Of a stretch of DNA of 64,000 nucleotides, positions 28,640 through 34,904 are shown in pieces. The stretch is from Amycolatopsis cihanbeyliensis (GTDB lineage: Bacteria; Actinomycetota; Actinomycetes; Mycobacteriales; Pseudonocardiaceae), in NCBI RefSeq assembly GCF_006715045.1, contig NZ_VFML01000001.1, positions 2,820,501 to 2,884,500 of the forward strand, in the 5' to 3' direction. How positions within the stretch are numbered: position 1 is the first letter of the stretch; each line of letters begins with the position of its first letter. Below the pieces are notes generated by a model, which saw only the letters and a list, made by a program, of their open reading frames with translations, was not told the origin of the DNA and ran no database searches. The translations under genes and the position numbers were made by a program.

Positions 28640-28950
28640 GACTCCTCGCGGACGGTCAGCTCGGCGAGGAAGTACTCCAACCCCTCGTCCCCGGCCACCA
28701 GATGCAGTTCGGCGCGCAGCGGCGCGGTCACCGAAACACCGTGGCGCAGCGTGAAGGCGGCCGTGCCAGGGTTACCGGTACCGCCACCGGACAGGACGAA
28801 CAGGGTGAACTCGAACCCGTCCGCGGTGAGCGTCACCCGTTCGCCCGGGTTCAGCCGCACTCGCCGGATACGGCGCAGTGGGCCGGTGAGCACCGTCGTC
28901 GGGTCGATGTCGCCGGGCTCGCGCAGCGGGTGGACGGTGGCGTTGGTCAT
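28636..28950 (-). CDS. Degenerate small cupin B
   Basis: The protein has 104 residues. A cupin-like fold is suggested by VRLNPGERVTLTADGFEFTLFVLSGGG and the closing strand ELHLVAGDEGLEYFLAEL. The metal-binding His residues are absent, as in cupin A. It lies between cupin A and cupin C with ATGA overlaps on both sides, so the three are likely made together. Confidence 0.6.
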   Translation of the reverse strand: MTNATVHPLREPGDIDPTTVLTGPLRRIRRVRLNPGERVTLTADGFEFTLFVLSGGGTGNPGTAAFTLRHGVSVTAPLRAELHLVAGDEGLEYFLAELTVREES

Positions 28951-29339
28951 GTGGTCGCTCCACGAAGGACGGCGGCCGTCGCGGGGGCGGAGATCTCGAT
29001 GACCAGCCAGCGCAGTTCCTCCGAGCCCACGTTCCGCAGACCGTGCCTGGTGCCGAGTCCGGTCAGGATCACGTCCCCGGCACGCACGTCGTGCGGCCTG
29101 CCGTCGAGCAGCATCCGGCCATGGCCGGAGATGATGAAGTACAGCTCTTCGGTGCGCGTGTGGACGTGCTCGCCGCTCAGTCCCCCTGGCGGAAGGCTGG
29201 CCCATTCCACCGCTTCCCAGTCGCCGGAGAGCCCGGTCCGGCGGGTGAAGCACTTCCAGCCCGACACACCGGTGGTGCCGTGGACGCCGTGTACCACGGA
29301 GGCCGAACCGATGTCACCGACGATGAGTGGGCTACGCAT
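28947..29339 (-). CDS. Small metal-binding cupin C
   Basis: The protein has 130 residues. Canonical cupin 1 (GEHVHTRTEELYFIISGHG) with HxH and Glu, and cupin 2 with His in GLGTRHGLRN, so a metal site is intact. The exact reaction is unknown. It overlaps the end of the sugar phosphate cyclase gene by 8 nt, placing it second in the operon. Confidence 0.75.
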   Translation of the reverse strand: MRSPLIVGDIGSASVVHGVHGTTGVSGWKCFTRRTGLSGDWEAVEWASLPPGGLSGEHVHTRTEELYFIISGHGRMLLDGRPHDVRAGDVILTGLGTRHGLRNVGSEELRWLVIEISAPATAAVLRGATT

Positions 29340-30576
29340 CGTAGCCCCCCAGCTCCCGGAGTTCCTTGGCGGCGATCAGCAGTTCGTCCTCGGAGACGTC
29401 GTTCACGAAACAAACGGAGCCTATTTCGAGCGGTATCGGAAGTCGAGCCAGCCCTGCCCGGTGGCGAGTGGTCTCCGCGAGCGCCCGACGCAGCACGGAG
29501 ACGTCGCGGAGCACGGGGTGGACCAACGGCAGCTCGAGTTCCCTGATCAGCCGCAGCACGCGGTCTCTGTTGGTCGAGCTGATCATTTCGCGCTGGTGTG
29601 ACACTATGACGAAAAGCGCCATGTCGAGGGCGACCGCTTCGCCGTGAAGCAGTTCGGGCAGGGTGAGCATCTCGATCAGCGGGCTGATCGAATGGCCGAA
29701 GTCAACGAGCCGCTCCAGGCTTGTCTCCCACAGGTTTCCGGACAGCTCCCCCAGCATCCCGGAAATTGCCCGTTCGAGCACTTCGAGGGCCACCAGGTCA
29801 CCAGTTTCGCCCTGGCGGCCCTGTAGCCGTTCGTCGAGCAGCAGGCGGCCATGCCTCTCGAGCAGGTCGAAGAGGGGGCGGTCGGAAACGATCGCGAGCT
29901 TGAGTATCTCGGCCAAGCCGTTGCTCAGCTGTCGCCGGTCCAGAGTGGCCAGGAAGGTGCGGTCGACCAGTACCGAACGCGGCGGGTGGTAGCTGCCGAG
30001 GCAGTTCTTGTGCTGGTCGTGGTTGACCCCCGTTTTCACCCCGATGCCCGCGTCGACCAGACCGACCAGAGTAGTGGGTATCCGGATGTGTGGCGTTGCC
30101 CGCCGGTACAAGCTCGCCGCCAGGCCCGCGATATCCAGCAGTACACCGCCGCCGATTGCGACGATCGGATCGTGGCGCTCGATACCGAACCTGTCGAGCG
30201 CATGGACGATCCGCATGACGGATTCCATCGTCTTGCGCTGCTCGGAGACCTCGAGGGAGAGATATTCGCACGCAACTTCGTAATGCGCGAAGTAAGCACG
30301 CATGGACTGGCCGTACAAGTAATCGATGTTTCGGTCGAGAACAACGAAACGGCGAGCTTTGTCCGACCGTCCGGCAACGACAGAACTGGCCAGGGTGGGA
30401 TTGGCAAGGTCAAAAATCCGATCGACGAGGGCGACATCGTAGTCAACTCGCCGTTCCGCGGAAAGCGTCCAGCTGCGGCCGCCTTGCCGCGTCACATGAC
30501 CCGATGCGATGGCGGAGTCGGCCTCGTCCGCCACCTCGGAGGTTTTTGATCTTTTGTTTCGTGGTCGCAGGACCAC
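29332..30576 (-). CDS. Sugar phosphate cyclase, C7-cyclitol type (2-epi-5-epi-valiolone synthase-like)
   Basis: The protein has 414 residues from GTG 30576 (GGGAGG 8 nt upstream). The dehydroquinate-synthase fold is clear: NAD site GGGVLLDIAGLAASLYRR, PTTLVGLVDAGIGVKTGVN, KNCLGSYHPP, the metal ligand regions NGLAEILKLAI and the late HGEAVALDM. Members convert sedoheptulose 7-phosphate to valiolone-type cyclitols, or act as dehydroquinate synthase or demethyl-4-deoxygadusol synthase. The GVKTGVN and KNxLGSYHPP stretches fit the valiolone-synthase branch rather than AroB. It is the first enzyme gene of the operon and sets its carbon skeleton. The exact stereochemical outcome (EEVS versus EVS) is not decided. 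Confidence 0.82.
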   Translation of the reverse strand: MVLRPRNKRSKTSEVADEADSAIASGHVTRQGGRSWTLSAERRVDYDVALVDRIFDLANPTLASSVVAGRSDKARRFVVLDRNIDYLYGQSMRAYFAHYEVACEYLSLEVSEQRKTMESVMRIVHALDRFGIERHDPIVAIGGGVLLDIAGLAASLYRRATPHIRIPTTLVGLVDAGIGVKTGVNHDQHKNCLGSYHPPRSVLVDRTFLATLDRRQLSNGLAEILKLAIVSDRPLFDLLERHGRLLLDERLQGRQGETGDLVALEVLERAISGMLGELSGNLWETSLERLVDFGHSISPLIEMLTLPELLHGEAVALDMALFVIVSHQREMISSTNRDRVLRLIRELELPLVHPVLRDVSVLRRALAETTRHRAGLARLPIPLEIGSVCFVNDVSEDELLIAAKELRELGGYDA

Positions 30577-30620
30577 GCCACCTGCCTCCCTTACTCCCGC
30601 TGGAGGTATCTCGAACGAAC

Positions 30621-30770
30621 TCAGAATAGGAGGACGTCGACACCTGACAAGCCGCCGAACGAGTGAGATCGAAAGTATTGCCCGGGTAGGTGGCCCGCGC
30701 CGCGGATCCCGGCTGCCGCCAGCGGCCTCAGCAGGCACGTTCGCCGAACCCGCGCGACTTCCTCACCCAT
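30621..30770 (-). CDS. Possible small ORF, 49 codons, between the iron box and the cyclase
   Basis: ATG 30770 is preceded by GGAGGG at good spacing and the frame runs 49 codons to TGA. The peptide is Arg-rich at the start (RVRRTCLLRPLAAAG) and resembles nothing I know. It lies downstream of the iron-box-like site and 44 bp before the cyclase start. It could be a leader peptide or chance. Confidence 0.3.
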   Translation of the reverse strand: MGEEVARVRRTCLLRPLAAAGIRGAGHLPGQYFRSHSFGGLSGVDVLLF

Positions 30771-30786
30771 CGCACCCTCCAAGAGA

Positions 30787-30805
30787 TCAGGTTAGGCTAA
30801 ATTCA
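30787..30805. promoter_or_regulatory. Iron box (IdeR/DmdR/DtxR-type operator)
   Basis: TCAGGTTAGGCTAAATTCA agrees at 15 of 19 positions with the actinobacterial consensus TTAGGTTAGGCTAACCTAA. The core AGGTTAGGCTAA is intact. It lies 211 bp upstream of the cyclase start and 17 bp upstream of the small ORF, where an iron repressor could block the operon promoter. Confidence 0.65.
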
Positions 30806-31275
30806 ATCGAAAGGCCGTCAACGCGGCGGCACTCGGGCTCCCGCCGAGCAGGATCGCGCCGGGCTCCTGCCGGACCGCGGCGACCGCGGGCCGGGCGGAG
30901 CGCAGCAGCGCCTGCGACAGCCGGCCAAGGTCCCCGGCTACCGTGGCCGAACAACCGGTGGCGCTCGAACATCGCGGTAAGGCGGCCACGGTCTCCGGGT
31001 TCGCCGGATAGCGGCCCGGCCATCGTCGCGGGCGGCGGGTTCGCCGCCTTCTCCCCATCATCGACCGTGCCGAGGTGTCCCTTGCCGTCATGCACGAGCC
31101 CGGTCAGCATGCTCGGCGAAAGGCCCTGCGCCGGCGCCCCAGTATCGCGGCCCGATCCCGGAGTGGATCCGTCTGTCCAGCATCTGTCCAGCTTTCGGCG
31201 ATCCCTACCTCCACCGCCGGATGGTTGTATGTTCGTATGGGGTTCGGGTGCATGAACGAGCGGGTCGGAGTTGTC

Positions 31276-31818
31276 ATGGCGTGGCAGCTGCTGGAAAGCG
31301 AAGTCGTGCATTCCACCCCGTGGTTCGACGTACGCAGTGACCTGGTGATTCGCCCGGACGGGGCGCGGGATGTCTACTCGCACGTCGTCACCCCCGGCTC
31401 GGTGACGGTGCTGGCCCTGCACCAGGACGACAGCGTGGTACTCACCAGGCAGTGGATCTACACCCACGGCGGCACGGAATGGCGGCTTCCCGGCGGGGTC
31501 ATCGACGCCGAGGACGCCGATCCGGCCGCCGCCGCGCGGCGCGAGCTCGCCGAGGAGACCGGCCTGCGCGCCGGCAACTGGCACAAGCTCGGCATCGTGC
31601 ATGGCGCCGACTCGATGAGCAATCACGTCGACCACCTGTTCCTGGCCACCGGCCTGACCACGGGGACGCCGGCACCCGATCGCGGCGAGTCCGACCTGCG
31701 GGTACGCAGGCTCGCCTTCCCCGGCGCGCTGTCCCTGGTCCGCAACGGGCAACTCCCGCACGCGGGTAGCGGGCACGCCCTGCTGCTCACCGCCTTGCGT
31801 CGCGCCGAGACCGGCTGA
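31276..31818 (+). CDS. Nudix hydrolase
   Basis: The protein has 180 residues from ATG 31276 (GGAG 6 nt upstream); ATG 31252 in frame is an alternative. The Nudix box is present as GGVIDAEDAD followed by RRELAEETGL, with two extra residues between the first Glu and REL compared with the standard spacing. The fold resembles ADP-ribose or nucleoside-diphosphate-sugar pyrophosphatases (VLTRQWIYTHGGTEWRLPGG). The substrate is unknown. It reads away from the biosynthetic operon and ends at a strong terminator. Confidence 0.85.
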   Translation: MAWQLLESEVVHSTPWFDVRSDLVIRPDGARDVYSHVVTPGSVTVLALHQDDSVVLTRQWIYTHGGTEWRLPGGVIDAEDADPAAAARRELAEETGLRAGNWHKLGIVHGADSMSNHVDHLFLATGLTTGTPAPDRGESDLRVRRLAFPGALSLVRNGQLPHAGSGHALLLTALRRAETG

Positions 31819-31847
31819 CCCACCGCCCCGCGCCACCAACCGCGCGT

Positions 31848-31872
31848 ACCCGGAAACCTGGCGTTTCCGGGT
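31848..31872 (+). terminator. Terminator after the Nudix gene
   Basis: A perfect 10-bp stem ACCCGGAAAC / GTTTCCGGGT with a 5-nt loop lies 30 nt after the Nudix stop. A short T-containing tract follows. Confidence 0.75.
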
Positions 31873-31960
31873 TTCCCGTTCGACAAGGAAACAGGAAACC
31901 CATTCCCTCAAAAAGAGGCTCAAATCTAACCTGAAGCTGTCGGTAGAAATCGACGGTAAA

Positions 31961-32030
31961 GGTTGTTCAGGACGATTCGGCGATCGCGGGCCGAAAGGTC
32001 CGCGTGAGCGGGTCGTTGCGGTTAAACCAT
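31961..32030 (+). ncRNA. Structured leader-like element, copy 3
   Basis: P1 ACGATTC (31972-31978) pairs with GGGTCGT (32010-32016), using two G-T pairs. P2 is a perfect 8-bp stem CGCGGGCC / GGTCCGCG (31985-31992, 31997-32004) with a GAAA tetraloop. Compared with copies 1 and 2 the stems are kept by compensating or wobble changes. The 3' block of copies 1 and 2 is not conserved here. It lies 77 bp upstream of an 18-codon ORF. Confidence 0.55.
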
Positions 32031-32106
32031 TCGCGCGCGGCCGGCACGCGCTTATTCAAGCCGCCCCTGGAAAGCGAAACAATACGAATCGACGAAAGGG
32101 AACGCC

Positions 32107-32163
32107 ATGGAACCCCACGCCATCATCGAGCTGCTTACCGTTCTCCTCACCGTGTTGGGCTGA
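32107..32163 (+). CDS. 18-residue hydrophobic peptide ORF
   Basis: The ORF encodes MEPHAIIELLTVLLTVLG. AAAGGG lies 6-7 nt before the ATG, a good RBS. The peptide is a single hydrophobic helix with an acidic, His-containing head. It forms a separate unit with structured element 3 upstream and a hairpin (32178-32210) just downstream. Small hydrophobic peptides of this kind include type I toxins and leader peptides. No homologue is recognised. Confidence 0.45.
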   Translation: MEPHAIIELLTVLLTVLG

Positions 32164-32177
32164 CCATCGAAGGGCGC

Positions 32178-32210
32178 GGGGTTACGGCCGCCACTGGATG
32201 CCGTAACCCC
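32178..32210. terminator. Hairpin overlapping the end of the leftward operon
   Basis: Perfect 11-bp arms GGGGTTACGGC and GCCGTAACCCC with an 11-nt loop. The left arm covers the stop codon of the leftward gene and starts 14 nt after the peptide stop, so it could end transcription from both sides. Confidence 0.6.
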
Positions 32211-33132
32211 GGCCCGGGCGGGGCTCGGTGAACGAGGCTGCGACCTCGCCAACCCCGTTCACCGTAAGCAGGTCGGAGCCGGGCTCGCAGTCGTCCGCGT
32301 CCCGGTGAAACACATCGGACAGCCGCCATACCGTTTCCGGAGGCTGCCGCAAGCCGAACCGGATCACCAGGTCGAAACGCTCGCACCGGCGTTCCGGCCA
32401 GAACACGTACGTCGGCCGCATCACCTGGCCCTGGGGTATGCGGACCTCGAGCGAGAACGTGTGCGTCTGCCCCGCGTCGAGCCGTTCGGGCAACTGGAGC
32501 CCCATCAGGAAACGGCGTGCGGAGGGACGCTCCGTACTGGAAAGTACCGCCCCGTGGGCCACCCGCACATCGAGGTCGGCTGGCATCCCTTCGGTGCCGC
32601 GCGGGAGGCTGATCGACCAGGGAATCCACTCGATCCCGTCCCGGGCGGCCACGATCTCCCTGCGCTCGGTACACACCGGGGTGGGGCCGTCCATGCGCAG
32701 CACCGCGGAAAACCGCCGAACATGCCACGCGTCGCCCTGTTTGCCCGCGCCGTCCCGCGCCGGGCGGCGGTCGGCGGCCTCGACCAGCCTGGTGAGCCCG
32801 GCCTCCATCCGCCTGCGTATGGTGCGTGCGTCGCGGCTGGCCCCGCGCGCGAGCCACCGCACGCGTTCGCCGAGAAAGGGCTGCTGCGCTTCGAGATTCA
32901 ATCCCAGCGCGGTCGCCGTGGCGGTACGCAGGTCCTCCGGAAAGTTCTCGATCTCGCCGAGCACCCAGTTCCGGATGCGTTCCCTGGCCACCTCGGCGCC
33001 GTCGTCCTCGCCGATACCGCACAGTTCCCGTAGCGCGGGACCGACCAGGCGGTCCAAACCGGGGGTATGCAGGCCACGACCCCGACGCAACGCTCGGAAC
33101 TCGTTCATCAGCTGGCTCGACGAAAGCGTCAT
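32182..33132 (-). CDS. Actinobacterial protein of unknown function (last gene of TIR operon)
   Basis: The protein has 316 residues; ATG 33132 has GGAGGGC upstream. The N-terminal 110 residues (MNEFRALRRGRGLHTPGLDRLVG, then LCGIGED and a LPEDLRTATATALGL-like helix) match a module I recognise from many actinobacterial hypothetical proteins, possibly a DNA- or protein-binding helical domain. The rest is a beta-rich region with several WxPWSISLPRG-type strands. No catalytic motif is seen. It is separated by 122 bp from the membrane protein gene upstream. Confidence 0.6.
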   Translation of the reverse strand: MTLSSSQLMNEFRALRRGRGLHTPGLDRLVGPALRELCGIGEDDGAEVARERIRNWVLGEIENFPEDLRTATATALGLNLEAQQPFLGERVRWLARGASRDARTIRRRMEAGLTRLVEAADRRPARDGAGKQGDAWHVRRFSAVLRMDGPTPVCTERREIVAARDGIEWIPWSISLPRGTEGMPADLDVRVAHGAVLSSTERPSARRFLMGLQLPERLDAGQTHTFSLEVRIPQGQVMRPTYVFWPERRCERFDLVIRFGLRQPPETVWRLSDVFHRDADDCEPGSDLLTVNGVGEVAASFTEPRPGRGYGIQWRP

Positions 33133-33254
33133 CGCGCCCTCCGCTCCGACCGAAATGGGCGCCCTTAGTGTAGGACACCATGGCCGCAGCGATATCCGCC
33201 GCTCCAGCACAACGGTGATCTTCCACCGAATGTCGAATCGTTCCGGTCGAATGA

Positions 33255-33827
33255 TCATTTTGTTTCGGCCGACCGGGTTACCGCGGAGGTCCACTGTTGC
33301 ACCGGCGAAACGCACGGTGACGGATTCGCGCCGACGCAGCTTCCGTCGTTCCACCACAGGAACATCCCGACCAGCAGGATGAGCAGCAGCACGCGGGGCG
33401 CCGTGGCCAGTGCCCTCGCCCCGGCCAGCACCACGCGTACCAGGTGGTGCAGCCCATCTCCCAGGCCCAGCACCAGCGCGCCGTAGAAGTAGACCGCGCC
33501 CGGTGGTCGCCGATGCCGTGCTCGCAGCGCCCTGCTCAGGGCGAGTTCCGGCAGCAGGAGCAACGTGCGCAGCAGGTCGACCAGCCGCCGCCCCGGCTCG
33601 GCGAGCAGCCGGCCGAGCCGGGGTATCAGCCCGCACAGCACCAGCCCGATCAGGTGGTACCCGAGCACGCCCAGCGCGACCAGCTCGACGAAGGACCGGA
33701 ACCAGAAGGGCAGGCCGAGATCGGCCAGCAGCCCGTCGAGGAGTTCGACCGCGAAGCCCAGCAACGGGAACTCGGTCAGCGGGTTCACCTGCGCCAGCGC
33801 CGCTTCCCGGGCGAGGTGCCCGGTCAT
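33255..33827 (-). CDS. Membrane protein of unknown function (TIR operon)
   Basis: The protein has 190 residues with hydrophobic segments around residues 40-70 (SFVELVALGVLGYHLIGLVL) and 140-160 (APRVLLLILLVGMFLWW), and a possible further one near 115-135. It has a short Cys-containing C-terminal tail. Its ATG overlaps the stop of the SPFH gene (ATGA), implying coexpression, perhaps as a membrane anchor for the SPFH protein. The family is not recognised. Confidence 0.6.
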   Translation of the reverse strand: MTGHLAREAALAQVNPLTEFPLLGFAVELLDGLLADLGLPFWFRSFVELVALGVLGYHLIGLVLCGLIPRLGRLLAEPGRRLVDLLRTLLLLPELALSRALRARHRRPPGAVYFYGALVLGLGDGLHHLVRVVLAGARALATAPRVLLLILLVGMFLWWNDGSCVGANPSPCVSPVQQWTSAVTRSAETK

Positions 33828-34903
33828 ATGTCGTCCTCGTCCTCGTCCTCATCCTCGTCCTGGTCGGAGGCGTTCTCGGCGGTGCCGCCGACGAGCTGGG
33901 GTGATCGTTCCCGCCCGTCGGCGGCACCGATCCCGAGCGCGGTGCGGCCCCGAAGCTGCTCGGACACCACCCCGCTGGCCCTGGTCATGATCCCGTGCAC
34001 GTCGCTCCGATTCACCAGGTTGCTGTCCAGCAAGGTGTGCAAGACGGCCTTCGCGTTCTCGACCTCGACATTCCGCTGTTCCATGATCAGCCGGAGCACA
34101 CCGTCGACGTCCTCGTGGTGCCCGGCGAGCCGGAGCGCCAGCAGGTTCAGGTCGTCCGCGCGGAGCGCGTCGGCGTAGACCTTCATCCGTTCCTGCTGGA
34201 GCCTGAGCTCGTGCTGCTGCTGCAGTTCGGCCAGCCTGCGCTCGTGTTCGGCGTTCAGCTCGTCCAGCCTGCCCTGGTGGGTACTCTCCACCTCGGTCAG
34301 CCGGAGGTGCTGGATCTTGTTGGTGTGCGCGAGTTCCCTGCGCTCCTGCTGCCGTCCCGCGTGGGTGCGCGCGGCGATATGCTTCTCCGTCCCGCTGTCC
34401 AGCGCGAGGGTGATCACGCAACGGGTGATCGCGACGCCGTCGTCCACCGGGATCGTCCGTTCCCCGTACGCCCGGCCGATCTCCCTCTCCGCCGCGGCGC
34501 CGCTCTCCGCGCCGAAGCGGCGGGTGGTCTCCCGCAGCCGGGTCTCCAGGAACGGCCGCAGCATCTCCGGCACGTTCGCCACATTGCGCGCCACCGCGAG
34601 CACCGGGTCTATGACCTTCCAGCGCACCTGCGCCCTGGCCGTGAAGAAGAACGCTTCCTCCCCGGACGGCAGCCTCAGCTCGAACTCGCACCTGCGCGGT
34701 GCGATGTCCACTGTGTACATCGCCTGCGGGGTGTCGAGCCAGATCTCACCCGCGGTCAGCCGGCTCGTGGCCAGGTTGAACTCACCGCGCTGGTCGAGAT
34801 AGACGACGGCGCTGCGGTCGTCGGACACCGGGTTGCGCTTGCGCAGCTCGGAACGGGTCGGTGTCTCGCGTCGCAGGAGTGGCACGTCTTCCGGGTCCGT
34901 CAC
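33824..34903 (-). CDS. SPFH/band 7-type protein with coiled coil and acidic tail
   Basis: The protein has 359 residues from GTG 34903 (GGAGGGG 6 nt upstream). The N-terminal half resembles an SPFH domain (EAFFFTARAQVRWKVIDP, then FLETRLRETTRRF). A long charged coiled coil follows at about residues 200-275 (RLDELNAEHERRLAELQQQH). The protein ends in a run of Asp/Glu coded by GAGGAC-like hexamers. No transmembrane helix is obvious, so membrane contact may come from the adjacent membrane protein. SPFH proteins form oligomeric membrane microdomain scaffolds. The start overlaps the end of the NTPase gene. Confidence 0.7.
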   Translation of the reverse strand: MTDPEDVPLLRRETPTRSELRKRNPVSDDRSAVVYLDQRGEFNLATSRLTAGEIWLDTPQAMYTVDIAPRRCEFELRLPSGEEAFFFTARAQVRWKVIDPVLAVARNVANVPEMLRPFLETRLRETTRRFGAESGAAAEREIGRAYGERTIPVDDGVAITRCVITLALDSGTEKHIAARTHAGRQQERRELAHTNKIQHLRLTEVESTHQGRLDELNAEHERRLAELQQQHELRLQQERMKVYADALRADDLNLLALRLAGHHEDVDGVLRLIMEQRNVEVENAKAVLHTLLDSNLVNRSDVHGIMTRASGVVSEQLRGRTALGIGAADGRERSPQLVGGTAENASDQDEDEDEDEDDI

Positions 34904-34904
34904 G

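Larger units (their letters stand above)
30577..31275. other. Divergent intergenic region between the biosynthetic operon and the Nudix gene
   Basis: This 699-bp region holds a possible 49-codon ORF (30621-30770, minus), an iron-box-like site (30787-30805) and, on the minus strand from about 31110 to 30792, a stretch with protein-like composition that changes frame midway and may be a gene remnant. The Nudix promoter must lie at its right end. Confidence 0.4.

Noticed and set aside
30792..31110. Possible gene fragment on the minus strand left of the Nudix gene
   Set aside because: One frame looks protein-like at first and another later, ending in TAFRLNLA, but no family is recognised and no start is supported. 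Left only as a note in the intergenic entry.
31919..31940. Second iron-box-like half site (CTAACCTGA) upstream of element 3
   Set aside because: Only one half of the 19-bp operator matches, so I do not call it.
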